Assembly: GCA_003150355.1 (NCBI GenBank) | Contig: QAMJ01000012.1 | Location: forward strand, 124,001-188,000 | Direction: 5' to 3' | Source: Clostridiales bacterium | Lineage (GTDB): Bacteria; Bacillota; Clostridia; Oscillospirales; Oscillospiraceae | DNA length: 64,000 bases | Part shown: in pieces, positions 51,260 to 59,276 of the stretch | Position numbering within the stretch: the first letter of the stretch is position 1 | Layout of the letters: every line of letters begins with the position of its first letter | Notes under the pieces: generated by a model | The model's database searches: none | Seen by the model: only the letters and a program-made list of their open reading frames with translations | What the model was told of the DNA's origin: nothing | Made by a program: the position numbers and the translations under genes

Positions 51260-53572
51260 GTGATAATCAATTATTATAAAAGGCGCGCCGAGGGGGTAGT
51301 TCATATCAAAAGCAACGAAAAATTCACGCAGCGGGCAGAGCTTGCCATCGAAAACGCACGCGCAGCGGCGGGTGAGCTGGGTCACGGCTATGTCGGCACT
51401 GAGCATCTGCTGCTTGGCATCATCGCGGAGAAGGACGGCCTCGGCGCGCGCATTCTGCGCTCTCAGGGGCTCGACGGCGAGCGGCTGCGCGGCATCATCA
51501 TACGCCGCAGCGGCGTCGGCAGTCCAGCAAAGCCGAGCCAGGGGCTGACGGAGCGGGCACAGCGCGCGGTGGAGCGCGCCGCGGAGGAGGCGCGCTGCCT
51601 TCAGCAGAGCTACATCGGCACTGAGCACCTGCTGCTCGGCCTGCTGCGTCAGAGCGACTGCGGAGCCGCCGCCGTTCTGCGCGAGGCCGGCTGCGACCTC
51701 AACGATATCTACACCGACGTCATGGCCGTGTTCGGGAACCCGGATTTCCGCAGCAAGCCTCAGACGGGCGCGGCGCGCAGCACGATACGCCGCGCGGACA
51801 CGCGCGTGCTCGACCAGTACAGCCGCGACCTGACCGACCTCGCCGCAGGCGGAGCCTTCGACCCCGTCGTCGGGCGGACGGAGGAGATACGCCGCGCGAT
51901 ACAGATTCTCTCGCGCCGCAGCAAGAATAACCCGGTGCTCGTCGGGGAGCCGGGCGTCGGCAAGACCGCCGTCGCGGAGGGCTTGGCGATGTGCGTTGCG
52001 CAGGGGCAGGCACCGGCAGAGCTAAAAAACAAGCGCATAGTGTCGCTGGATATCCCGGCGATGCTCGCAGGGACAAAGTACCGCGGGGATTTCGAGGAGC
52101 GCGTGAAGTCCGTGCTGCGCGATGTGCGCCGCGCGGGTGACATCATCCTCTTTATAGACGAGCTGCACACCATCATCGGCGCGGGCAGCGCCGAGGGCGC
52201 GATAGACGCGGCAAACATCCTCAAGCCCGCGCTTGGCCGCGGCGAGGTGCAGATAATCGGCGCGACGACGCCGGAGGAATACCGGCGGCACATCGAAAAG
52301 GACGCCGCGCTCGAACGGCGCTTCCAGCCGGTGAAGGTCGGCGAGCCCGACCGCGAGCAGACGATGGAGATGCTGCGCAGTGTGCGCACACCGCTTGAAC
52401 GGCACCACGGCGTCAGGCTCACTGCCGGGGCGATGCGCGCGGCCTACGAGCTCTCCGTGCGGTATATAAACGACCGCTTCCTGCCGGACAAGGCCATCGA
52501 CCTGCTCGATGAGGCGGCAGCCGCAGTACACGTCGCGGGCGAGCGGATAACCGTCGAGACGCAGGACGTGGCGCAGGTCGTGTCCATGTGGACGGGCGTA
52601 CCCGTGACGGGGCTTGACGCAGACGAGAGCCTGCGGCTCTTAACGCTGGAAAAGCAGCTGCGCGAGCGCATCATCGGGCAGGACGAAGCCGTCTCCGCCG
52701 TGGCGCGCGCGATACGCCGCGGGCGCGTCGGGCTCAAGGATCCGGGCAGGCCGGTCGGTTCGTTCCTGTTCTTAGGCCCCACGGGCGTCGGAAAGACGGA
52801 GCTGTGCCGCGCGCTGGCCGCGACCGTCTACGGCGACGAGGGCGCGATCATACGGCTCGATATGTCAGAGTATATGGAGAAGCACTCGGTCAGCCGCCTG
52901 ATAGGCTCCCCGCCCGGCTACGTCGGCTACGAGGACGGCGGCCAGCTCACCGAGAAGGTGCGGCGCAAGCCGTGGTCGGTTGTGCTGTTCGACGAGATAG
53001 AGAAGGCGCACGAGGACGTGTGGGGCATCCTTCTTCAGATCATGGACGACGGGCACCTCACAGACTCAGCGGGGCGGCGCATAGACTTTTCAAACACGGT
53101 CATCGTAATGACCTCGAACATCGGCGCGAAGGCGATAACCGAAAACCGCCCGCAGCTCGGCTTCACCTGCGGTGCGGAGCCCGACGTTGAGACGATGCGC
53201 AGCCGCGTCATGGAGGAGCTGCGCGCGACCTTCCGACCGGAGTTTCTCAACCGTGTGGACGAGACAATAATCTTCCGCCGTCTCGGCGAGGAGGACATGC
53301 TGGAGATCACGCAGACGCTGCTCACAAGGGTCGCCGAGCGCTTCAATGCACTCGGCCTTGAGCTGAGTGTGCCGCCGGAGACGGCGCAGTGGCTGGCGCA
53401 CGAGGGCTATGATGAGCGCTTCGGCGCAAGGCCGCTGAGACGGACACTGCAGCACAGCCTTGAGGACACCGCGGCGGACATGCTGCTTGACGGACGCATT
53501 GCTCGCGGGGACAGGGTCACAGCGGTGGCCGCGGACGGCGGGATCATATTGGTCAGGGACGGCGGCAGCTGA
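51260..53572 (+). CDS. ClpC/ClpA-like AAA+ unfoldase lacking the middle domain
   Basis: The protein is a Hsp100 unfoldase with two Clp_N repeats (HGYVGTEHLLLG and QSYIGTEHLLLG), AAA-1 with Walker A GEPGVGKTAVAEG, AAA-2 with GPTGVGKTELCRA, and the ClpP-docking loop QLGFT. After AAA-1, DEAAAAVHVA runs almost directly into ITVETQDVAQVVSMWTGVPV: the coiled-coil middle domain with UVR motif, used by MecA/McsB-type adaptors on ClpC, is missing. The start is uncertain. GTG 51260 and GTG 51179 are in frame, but the best ribosome site, GAGGGGGT at 51290-51297, is followed only by an in-frame ATC at 51305, exactly where conservation begins. Confidence 0.87.
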   Translation: MIINYYKRRAEGVVHIKSNEKFTQRAELAIENARAAAGELGHGYVGTEHLLLGIIAEKDGLGARILRSQGLDGERLRGIIIRRSGVGSPAKPSQGLTERAQRAVERAAEEARCLQQSYIGTEHLLLGLLRQSDCGAAAVLREAGCDLNDIYTDVMAVFGNPDFRSKPQTGAARSTIRRADTRVLDQYSRDLTDLAAGGAFDPVVGRTEEIRRAIQILSRRSKNNPVLVGEPGVGKTAVAEGLAMCVAQGQAPAELKNKRIVSLDIPAMLAGTKYRGDFEERVKSVLRDVRRAGDIILFIDELHTIIGAGSAEGAIDAANILKPALGRGEVQIIGATTPEEYRRHIEKDAALERRFQPVKVGEPDREQTMEMLRSVRTPLERHHGVRLTAGAMRAAYELSVRYINDRFLPDKAIDLLDEAAAAVHVAGERITVETQDVAQVVSMWTGVPVTGLDADESLRLLTLEKQLRERIIGQDEAVSAVARAIRRGRVGLKDPGRPVGSFLFLGPTGVGKTELCRALAATVYGDEGAIIRLDMSEYMEKHSVSRLIGSPPGYVGYEDGGQLTEKVRRKPWSVVLFDEIEKAHEDVWGILLQIMDDGHLTDSAGRRIDFSNTVIVMTSNIGAKAITENRPQLGFTCGAEPDVETMRSRVMEELRATFRPEFLNRVDETIIFRRLGEEDMLEITQTLLTRVAERFNALGLELSVPPETAQWLAHEGYDERFGARPLRRTLQHSLEDTAADMLLDGRIARGDRVTAVAADGGIILVRDGGS

Positions 53573-53579
53573 AATAAAA

Positions 53580-53603
53580 CCCACCGGGGATATTCCCGGT
53601 GGG
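53580..53603 (+). terminator. Bidirectional hairpin between clpC-like and ttcA-like genes
   Basis: CCCACCGGG pairs with CCCGGTGGG between convergent genes; T runs are short. Confidence 0.75.
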
Positions 53604-53613
53604 TTCGTCAGTT

Positions 53614-54345
53614 TCAGCGTTCTATCTTTCCCCAGCCCTTGAGCGGCAGACGCTGCATCGCGCCGAAGATCTTGGACTTCATGTCCGGGTACTGCACGCT
53701 CATGGTTTTCAGCAGCTGCTTTATCTCATAGCGCTTGCTGCCCTTGTCCTCCGGGCAGGGGTTCTCAACGATGGGCACATTCAGCTCACGCGCGAGGTTC
53801 GTTATCTTCTGCTCCCCGGCGTAGATGAGCGGGCGTATCTGGGTCACGCCCGAGCGGTCAAGGAAGGTCACGGGCTGGAAGCAGCTTATGCGCCCCTCGA
53901 ACAGCAGGCTCATCATATAGGTCTCGACTGCGTCGTCAAAATGGTGGCCGAGCGCGAGCTTGTTCAGGTTCCGCTCACGCAGGACGTTATTGAGCGCGCC
54001 GCGGCGCATCTTCGCGCACAGCGAGCAGGGGTTATCCTCCTTGCGCACATCGAAGACGATCTCCTTGATATCAGTTTTGACGCAGGTGTACGGTATATCG
54101 AGTTTCTCGCACAGCTCGCGCACGGGCGTGAAGTCCATGCCCTCGAAGCCCAGTTCTATCGTCACGGCCTCAAGCTCGAACGGCTCCGGGTAATACTGCC
54201 GCAGGCAGTTGAGCGCGAGGAGCAGGACCATGCTGTCCTTCCCGCCGGACACGCCGACGGCCACGCGGTCGCCCTCCTGTATCATGCGGTAATCGTCCAC
54301 GGCGCGGCGGACGGTTCCGGTAAAGTCACTCAATGCGTCTCTCAT
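53614..54345 (-). CDS. TtcA-like tRNA thiolation PP-loop ATPase
   Basis: This 243-residue enzyme belongs to the TtcA/TtuA group, which activates tRNA by adenylation and inserts sulfur using an iron-sulfur cluster. The PP-loop VGVSGGKDSMVLLL is near residue 30, CSLCAKMRRGAL near 107 and ENPCPEDKGSKRYE near 195 provide cluster cysteines, and LALGHHFDDAVETYMM near 130 is conserved. The family thiolates cytidine 32 or uridine 54 depending on the branch, and this one resembles bacterial TtcA. It is monocistronic. Confidence 0.9.
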   Translation of the reverse strand: MRDALSDFTGTVRRAVDDYRMIQEGDRVAVGVSGGKDSMVLLLALNCLRQYYPEPFELEAVTIELGFEGMDFTPVRELCEKLDIPYTCVKTDIKEIVFDVRKEDNPCSLCAKMRRGALNNVLRERNLNKLALGHHFDDAVETYMMSLLFEGRISCFQPVTFLDRSGVTQIRPLIYAGEQKITNLARELNVPIVENPCPEDKGSKRYEIKQLLKTMSVQYPDMKSKIFGAMQRLPLKGWGKIER

Positions 54346-54451
54346 GGTTTTTCTCCTTCGGCAAAACGAAAAAATCGAATTTAGATTTCAGCAGCATTCG
54401 GGCGAAATTCAGAGCATTTGTGAGCTTTGAAAATCAGAATCAAATTTGCTG

Positions 54452-54480
54452 TTGACATGCCCGGTTCCTTGTGATATAAA
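54452..54480 (+). promoter_or_regulatory. Promoter of rplM-rpsI
   Basis: TTGACA and TATAAA are 17 bp apart. About 75 bases of leader follow. Confidence 0.85.
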
Positions 54481-54486
54481 GATAAA

Positions 54487-54516
54487 GCGCGTTTGGGATA
54501 TATTGTACTTTCGCGC
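54487..54516 (+). promoter_or_regulatory. Hairpin in the rplM leader, possible L13 autoregulatory site
   Basis: GCGCG pairs with CGCGC across a 20-base loop at the very 5' end of the rplM-rpsI mRNA. Many Firmicutes carry an L13 leader element here. I see no match good enough to name it as that Rfam class. Confidence 0.4.
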
Positions 54517-54560
54517 GCATGAAATGTCAAAACATTTATCATTTATATGGAGGCAAGAAC

Positions 54561-54989
54561 ATGTCCACTACTATGCTGACCAAGGAGACCGTTGAGCGCA
54601 AATGGTACATCCTTGACGCAGCCGGCAAGCCCATGGGCAAGACCGCTGCACTGGCCGCCGATATTCTCCGCGGCAAGCTCAAGACCGATTATACTCCTCA
54701 TGTTGACTGCGGTGACTATGTCATCATCATCAACGCTAAGGACGCTGTCCTCACCGGCAAGAAGCTGGAGCAGAAGTACTACCGTACCCACTCCGGTTAT
54801 CCCGGCGGCCTGAAGGAGACCCAGTACAAGACCCTGATGGCAAAGAAGCCCGAGCTCGCGATGCGTCTGGCCGTCCGCGGCATGCTGCAGAAGAACACCA
54901 TCGCACAGTGGCAGCTCAAGCGCCTGAGAATCTTCGCAGGCAGCGAGCACACCCACGCAGCCCAGAAGCCCGAAGTCTGGGATCGCTAA
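54561..54989 (+). CDS. rplM: 50S ribosomal protein L13
   Basis: L13 is an early assembly protein of the large subunit. The 142-residue sequence has the family blocks WYILDAAGKPMGKTAALAA, CGDYVIIINAKDAVLTGKK, YYRTHSGYPGGLKE and RGMLQKN. The ATG at 54561 follows GGAGG by 7 bases; a longer frame is not used. rpsI follows 16 bases later, the universal bacterial order. Confidence 0.98.
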   Translation: MSTTMLTKETVERKWYILDAAGKPMGKTAALAADILRGKLKTDYTPHVDCGDYVIIINAKDAVLTGKKLEQKYYRTHSGYPGGLKETQYKTLMAKKPELAMRLAVRGMLQKNTIAQWQLKRLRIFAGSEHTHAAQKPEVWDR

Positions 54990-55005
54990 GAGGAGGTAAA
55001 AGAAT

Positions 55006-55416
55006 ATGGCAACTTATAAGTGCAAGAAGCCCTACATGTACGGTACCGGCCGCAGAAAGTCCTCTGTTGCCCGCGTTCACCTCATCCCCAACGGCACCGG
55101 CGCTATCACCATCAACGGCCGTGATATAGACGATTACTTCGGTCTCGAGACCCTGAAGCTCATCGTCCGTCAGCCCCTCGTCGCCACCGGCACTGTCGGC
55201 AAGGTCGACATCGAAGCTACCGTCGCAGGCGGCGGCGTTTCCGGTCAGGCCGGCGCTATCCGTCATGGTATCTCCCGCGCACTGCTCCTCGTCGATGACA
55301 GCTACCGCGCACCTCTGAAGGCCGCAGGTCTCCTGACCCGTGACCCGAGAATGAAGGAGCGTAAAAAGTACGGTCTCAAAGCAGCTCGTCGCGCTCCGCA
55401 GTTCAGCAAGCGCTGA
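55006..55416 (+). CDS. rpsI: 30S ribosomal protein S9
   Basis: S9 touches the P-site tRNA through its C-terminal tail. The 136-residue protein has GTGRRKSSVARVHL near 13, the GGGVSGQAGAIRHGISRALL block near 82 and the invariant end APQFSKR. AAGAGGAGG precedes the start. It ends in a strong terminator. Confidence 0.98.
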   Translation: MATYKCKKPYMYGTGRRKSSVARVHLIPNGTGAITINGRDIDDYFGLETLKLIVRQPLVATGTVGKVDIEATVAGGGVSGQAGAIRHGISRALLLVDDSYRAPLKAAGLLTRDPRMKERKKYGLKAARRAPQFSKR

Positions 55417-55436
55417 TCTCAATTTGTTTCAGATCC

Positions 55437-55470
55437 AAAGCACCGAAGCCTTATGGCTCCGGTGCTTTTT
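55437..55470 (+). terminator. Terminator after rpsI
   Basis: AAAGCACCG pairs with CGGTGCTTT around an inner AGCC/GGCT stem and is followed by a T run. Confidence 0.92.
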
Positions 55471-55601
55471 GTTTATCAGAGCATCACGGCCTGAGCGAGC
55501 TTTCCGTCTATCGTGCGTGAAAAATATTCCGTATTACTTGACGCATGACGTAGAAAATATCATACTAAAATAGTCAAATAATACAAGGGACAAAAACGTA
55601 A

Positions 55602-55769
55602 ATGAGGCAGAAGCATATGAGCGAAAAACAGAGCTACGCAGCAGACATAGTCTATAAGCAGATAGACGGCGGCTGGCACCAATATACGGTGTCCCTCCGG
55701 CCCGGATAGAATTACAGCTGGAAAGATATCCTCGCAGATGCCGATTCCATAGCAGCTGCAGACCTTTAA
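55602..55769 (+). pseudogene. Short ORF interrupted by an amber codon
   Basis: An ATG-started frame (MRQKHMSEKQSYAADIVYKQ, then IDGGWHQYTVSLRPG) meets TAG at 55706 and then continues coherently (NYSWKDILADADSIAAADL) to TAA at 55767. I do not recognise the protein. It leads into a BspA-like fragment, so the whole stretch looks like decaying accessory DNA. Apart from this and the next gene, 55470-56360 holds nothing else I can name. Confidence 0.4.
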
Positions 55770-55775
55770 CCGATA

Positions 55776-56360
55776 GTGAATGTTCAGCTCATGACAGCAG
55801 CGGGCAAAGCAAAGGAGCTGACGGCCGCATATAAAAACAGCGGCTCCCGTTTTTCAAAAACGGAGGAGCTGACAGCGGGCGAGGGAAAAATGTTCAGCAT
55901 TGCGGGAGTGAGCAAATCGCTGGATTGCCCGACCATAATAACGTGGCTCAACCAGCTCTGCGTCCTCGGGATCACCACGAAGGAATTATGCGGCTTCGGT
56001 CAGATCCGCAGATATGTCAAAACCGTCGCCAGGGAAAGGTTTGACGAGGCAGCAGCGCAGGCACACGGTTTCGACGACTTTGTTATTGAAACCGGCATGC
56101 TGAAGAAATACACCGGCAATGGCGGCAGTGTTATAATACCCAATGGCGTGACGAGCATCCACGATTGGGCGTTCTGGAGGTGCACACACCTGACGGACGT
56201 CACTTTACCCGACAGCGTGAAGAGCATTGATATATGTGCTTTTGAAGAGTGCAAAAGCCTGAAGAGCGTCACCGTACCAAAGCGGCTGGAGGCGGCGATC
56301 AGTCATTATAAATCAATAGAGAAGATCAGCTACACCGACAGCGCGGATAACAGCCTTTGA
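55776..56360 (+). CDS. BspA-type leucine-rich repeat protein, probably a fragment
   Basis: The C-terminal part of this 194-residue product has LRR_5 (BspA) repeats: GGSVIIPNGVTSIHDWAFWR, HLTDVTLPDSVKSI and CKSLKSVTVPKRLEAAI. The sequence DDFVIETGMLKKYTGNGG just before them is a common lead-in to these repeats in gut clostridia. The N-terminal 90 residues are not recognised. There is no signal peptide and the start is a GTG without a good ribosome site, so it is likely the broken remains of a longer protein, or a cytoplasmic BspA-like protein. Confidence 0.55.
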   Translation: MNVQLMTAAGKAKELTAAYKNSGSRFSKTEELTAGEGKMFSIAGVSKSLDCPTIITWLNQLCVLGITTKELCGFGQIRRYVKTVARERFDEAAAQAHGFDDFVIETGMLKKYTGNGGSVIIPNGVTSIHDWAFWRCTHLTDVTLPDSVKSIDICAFEECKSLKSVTVPKRLEAAISHYKSIEKISYTDSADNSL

Positions 56361-56377
56361 GCAAAAGCTGTTGAAAA

Positions 56378-56440
56378 AAGATTCTAAACTGAAAGTTGGG
56401 GGCGACCCGGAAAACCGAGTACTCCCAACTTTTAGTTTTA
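56378..56440. repeat. Relic of the ISL3 left-end hairpin
   Basis: CTGAAAGTTGGG pairs with CCCAACTTTTAG around a CCCGG-AAAA-CCGAG inner stem, and TAAACT precedes it, as at 34225. No transposase or right end is nearby. The remaining 56441-56781 bases show no gene or further structure that I can support. Confidence 0.6.
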
Positions 56441-56781
56441 GAACCGAAAATCGCACTCCTATATGCTCTTATCCTGTGCTTGAAAATGTGCTTGAGTTGT
56501 GCCGGGGAATTGGATATTTGATGCATCGCCGCAGAAAAAGCAAGTCCCCCCATTATGCCCCCCAAAGGGCTTTTACTGCCCGACCTTTGCCCCTCAAAAA
56601 ATGCTCCGGTATCTTGAAAAGTATCTTGAGAATTTGGGTATGCTGGGCGTTTTTTTGTGAATTTCTATTGAAACTGCTGTACGGTTCCTTTTAACTCCGT
56701 CAACCTTTTGTTGCATTTTGTGTGCCTTTTTCGCCAAAAGCGGGCTGAAATTCCCTATAATTCAAGCCGAAAATATAACGC

Positions 56782-56819
56782 AAAAAAGCTCCTGCATCTT
56801 TCGATGCAGGAGCTTTTTT
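56782..56819 (-). terminator. Terminator of the tRNA-Asp/tRNA-Thr transcript
   Basis: A 16-bp perfect stem, AAAAAAGCTCCTGCAT with its complement, and T runs, two bases after the tRNA-Thr 3' end on the minus strand. Confidence 0.93.
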
Positions 56820-56821
56820 GG

Positions 56822-56894
<73 letters not shown>

Positions 56895-56931
56895 AAATTA
56901 TATGCCCCTTTATAAGGGGCATATAGCGTGG

Positions 56932-57005
56932 CGACCGAGAAGGGACTTGAACCCTCGACCTCCGGCGTGACAGGCCGGCGTTCTAACCGACTGAACTACT
57001 CGGCC
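56932..57005 (-). tRNA. tRNA-Asp (GTC)
   Basis: A full cloverleaf on the minus strand: acceptor GGCCGAG/CTCGGTC, D arm TTCAGTCGGTTAGAA, anticodon stem CCGGC/GCCGG with loop CTGTCAC (anticodon GTC), T loop GGTTCAAGTCC. CCA is not encoded. It precedes tRNA-Thr in one transcript; a GCCCC/GGGGC hairpin lies between them. Confidence 0.96.
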
Positions 57006-57016
57006 ACGGCTCGGTT

Positions 57017-57045
57017 ATAATACCAAACAACGGCGGTTTTGTCAA
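57017..57045 (-). promoter_or_regulatory. Promoter of the tRNA operon
   Basis: On the minus strand, TTGACA and TATTAT are 17 bp apart, just before tRNA-Asp. Confidence 0.85.
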
Positions 57046-57117
57046 TAGTTTTCGTCAAAAAATTTTTCTTTTTTTGCGGTGCGGTAAACAGCCCTTTTAC
57101 CATACTGTGCCAAGGGC

Positions 57118-57143
57118 TCTCAGCCGCTGTCAAAACGGCTGAG
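57118..57143 (-). terminator. Hairpin after the ribbon-helix-helix gene
   Basis: CTCAGCCG pairs with CGGCTGAG across a nine-base loop; no clear T run. Confidence 0.5.
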
Positions 57144-57169
57144 TGCTCTTGAACTTTACTGCCCGTATT

Positions 57170-57373
57170 CTATTTGACATCAAGCTCGATCGGCTCGTCT
57201 ATCGTATCTGAAACGTACTTCCCGTTCTTCTTCCGCTGCTTGACGCACTCGGTCAGCAGATATTCTATCTGCCCGTTTATCGAACGGAAGTCATCCTCCG
57301 CCCATGCGGCTATAGCGTCATACAGCTTTGGCGACAGGCGCAGCGGCACCTGCTTCTTTGCGCTCTCCGCCAT
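57170..57373 (-). CDS. Ribbon-helix-helix (Arc-like) DNA-binding protein
   Basis: This 67-residue protein has the ribbon-helix-helix pattern: a basic/hydrophobic strand KQVPLRLSPKLYDAIAAWAE at residues 7-26 and a second helix SINGQIEYLLTECVKQR. Such proteins dimerise and bind short inverted or tandem sites. Its ATG overlaps the SPFH stop by one base, so the two proteins are made together. Three evenly spaced GATATC boxes over the operon promoter are a candidate binding site. A structural rather than DNA-binding role cannot be excluded. Confidence 0.85.
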   Translation of the reverse strand: MAESAKKQVPLRLSPKLYDAIAAWAEDDFRSINGQIEYLLTECVKQRKKNGKYVSDTIDEPIELDVK

Positions 57374-58404
57374 CAGTACAGGCTGCCGGAGTTGACGACG
57401 GGCTGCGCGTCGCGGTTGCCGCAGAGCACGACCAGCAGGTTCGAGACCATTGCCGCCTTGCGCTCCTCGTCGAGCTCGACCATGCCGCTTTGATTGAGCC
57501 GCTCGAGTGCCATCTCTACCATGCCGACCGCGCCGTCGACGATCATCTTGCGCGCGTCGATTATGGCCGAAGCCTGCTGGCGCTGGAGCATGACCGCCGC
57601 GATCTCAGGCGCGTAGGCAAGATAGGTGATGCGCGCTTCGATGACCTCAAGCCCCGCGTCCGCGACCTTGGACTGTATCTCATCACGTATGCGCTTGGCA
57701 ACAGTCTCGCTCGAACCGCGCAGACTGCCCTCGTCGGCCTGACCGTCGCCGGTCGTGTCGATACCGGGGGCGACGTCGTAGGGGTAGATACGCACGATGT
57801 TTCTCAAAGCGCTGTCGCACTGCAGGGAGAGGTACTCCTTATAGTTATCGACATTGAAGGCGGCCTTCGCCGTGTCCACGACACGCCACATGACCGCGAT
57901 CCCGATCTCGACAGGGTTGCCGAGGCAGTCGTTTATCTTCTGGCGCGCGTTCGAGAGCGTCATGACCTTGAGGGACATCTTCTTGCCCGTGGTCTCGTTC
58001 AATACGGTCACGGGGTTCACGCCGCTGAGAGCCGCGTTGAGCACGGCCTTTCCGCTGCCGCTGTCGACGTCCGCGCTCTGGCTGAGCTTGGTATTTGCCG
58101 CGGGATTCACGCCGGTGCAGAAAGGATTGACGAAGTAGAAGCCCTCGCCCTTGAGCGTGCCTATGTACTTTCCGAACAGCGTGAGCACAAGCGCCTCCTG
58201 CGGCTTGAGCACCTTCAGGCCGAGCATAGGGAACCAGCCGATGCAGACCCAGACGATGCCCACGACGAACAGCACAATACCGCCGCCCGCGTCCATATTT
58301 ATCCCGCCGACTATCATGGCAGCGATCGCCGCGCAGTAGGCCGCGATGAGCGCCAGCATGACCGGCATGCCGTTTTTATGATTATCAATTATCTTTTCTG
58401 TCAT
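57373..58404 (-). CDS. SPFH/Band 7 (stomatin-like) membrane protein
   Basis: This 343-residue protein has two hydrophobic segments near residues 15-60, then an SPFH (stomatin/prohibitin/flotillin) domain, with LKPQEALVLTLFGKYIGTLK near 66 and VMWRVVDTAKAAFNVDNYKE near 168, and a helical C-terminal part with QQASAIIDARKMIVDGAVGM near 275. SPFH proteins form large ring-like membrane assemblies. An insert DTTGDGQADEG, resembling a calcium-binding loop, sits near 217. It is coupled to the ribbon-helix-helix gene, a pairing seen in other Firmicutes, and has its own promoter. Confidence 0.9.
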   Translation of the reverse strand: MTEKIIDNHKNGMPVMLALIAAYCAAIAAMIVGGINMDAGGGIVLFVVGIVWVCIGWFPMLGLKVLKPQEALVLTLFGKYIGTLKGEGFYFVNPFCTGVNPAANTKLSQSADVDSGSGKAVLNAALSGVNPVTVLNETTGKKMSLKVMTLSNARQKINDCLGNPVEIGIAVMWRVVDTAKAAFNVDNYKEYLSLQCDSALRNIVRIYPYDVAPGIDTTGDGQADEGSLRGSSETVAKRIRDEIQSKVADAGLEVIEARITYLAYAPEIAAVMLQRQQASAIIDARKMIVDGAVGMVEMALERLNQSGMVELDEERKAAMVSNLLVVLCGNRDAQPVVNSGSLY

Positions 58405-58425
58405 TTTTCCCGCCTCCGTTTATTT

Positions 58426-58453
58426 GATATCAAAATGATATCACCGAGATATC
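58426..58453 (-). promoter_or_regulatory. Triple GATATC operator with 11-bp phasing
   Basis: GATATC occurs at 58426, 58437 and 58448, exactly 11 bp apart, so all three face the same side of the helix. They cover the -10 box and most of the spacer of the SPFH operon promoter. Each box is itself a palindrome, fitting a dimeric repressor such as the ribbon-helix-helix protein of the operon. Confidence 0.65.
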
Positions 58454-58463
58454 CGTTTGTCAA
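58435..58463 (-). promoter_or_regulatory. Promoter of the SPFH-RHH operon
   Basis: On the minus strand, TTGACA and TATCAT are 17 bp apart, 31 bases before the SPFH start codon. Confidence 0.78.
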
Positions 58464-58542
58464 GGCGCCGGCAGGTAAAATTTTCTTAAGAAAGCAACGC
58501 CCCGCACACTCCCTTTTCTCTGAGAAGTATGCGGGGTACGGT

Positions 58543-59190
58543 TTATGCCTTTTGGGCGGTTTCGTCAAGACGGGCATTTAACTGCGCAAGCTGCTTTTTC
58601 AGCTCCGCGAGCTCCTGCCATACGGGGTCGGTGACGTGTATCTGATCCACCTCGCCCGCGAAGTTCACGCGCCTGCCCTCCACGCGCACGACCTTTGCCG
58701 GAACACCGACGGCGGTGCTGTCGGGCGGGATATCGCGCAGCACGACCGAATTTGCCGCAACGCGGCTGTTGTCCCCTATCTTCAGCGGGCCGAGCACCTT
58801 TGCGCCCGTGCCGATGAGGACGTTATTGCCGATGGTCGGGTGCCGCTTGCCGACGTCCTTGCCCGTGCCGCCGAGCGTGACACCGTGGTATATAAGGCAG
58901 TCGTCCCCGATCTCGGCGGTCTCGCCGATGACGATGCCCATGCCGTGGTCAATGACAAGGCGCTTGCCGATCTTCGCGCCGGGGTGTATCTCTATCCCAG
59001 TGCGGTGCCGGCTGCGCTGCGAGATGAGCCGGGCAAGAAACTTCAGCCCGTGCATGTGGCACCAGTGCGCGCGCCGGTGGCTGAGCACCGCCTTTATCCC
59101 CGGATAAAGCAGCAGCACCTCCAATGAGCTGCGCGCCGCCGGGTCCCTTGCTTTATATGCTTCTATGGTTTCTCTAAGATCCTTGAACAT
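58543..59190 (-). CDS. cysE: Serine O-acetyltransferase
   Basis: CysE acetylates serine with acetyl-CoA, the first step of cysteine synthesis. The 215-residue protein has the short N-terminal helical domain of the EpsC type and a left-handed beta-helix made of hexapeptide repeats (GIEIHPGAKIGKRLVIDHGM, GETAEIGDDCLIYHGVTLGG, GNNVLIGTGAKVLGPLKIGD). The catalytic His is in the IDHGM motif; HGVTLGGTG binds acetyl-CoA. A Lys/Glu/Gln-rich helix ends it. GGAGG lies 4 bases before the ATG. No cysK is adjacent. A leader of about 190 bases with a cysteine-rich short ORF precedes it. Confidence 0.95.
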   Translation of the reverse strand: MFKDLRETIEAYKARDPAARSSLEVLLLYPGIKAVLSHRRAHWCHMHGLKFLARLISQRSRHRTGIEIHPGAKIGKRLVIDHGMGIVIGETAEIGDDCLIYHGVTLGGTGKDVGKRHPTIGNNVLIGTGAKVLGPLKIGDNSRVAANSVVLRDIPPDSTAVGVPAKVVRVEGRRVNFAGEVDQIHVTDPVWQELAELKKQLAQLNARLDETAQKA

Positions 59191-59242
59191 CCTCCGCGTC
59201 CTTTCCGTCCTGCGTCCATACCGGACAATGACAGGCCCCGGG

Positions 59243-59276
59243 CGGGCGCGGCGGCAGTTCAGAGCCGCGTCACCCG
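59243..59276 (-). promoter_or_regulatory. GC-rich hairpin at the end of the cysE leader ORF
   Basis: CGGG and GCGGC pair with GCCGC and CCCG. The hairpin covers the leader ORF stop codon and lies 50 bases before cysE. No T run follows, so if it regulates, it is more likely through translation or through an alternative fold than as a simple terminator. Confidence 0.5.
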
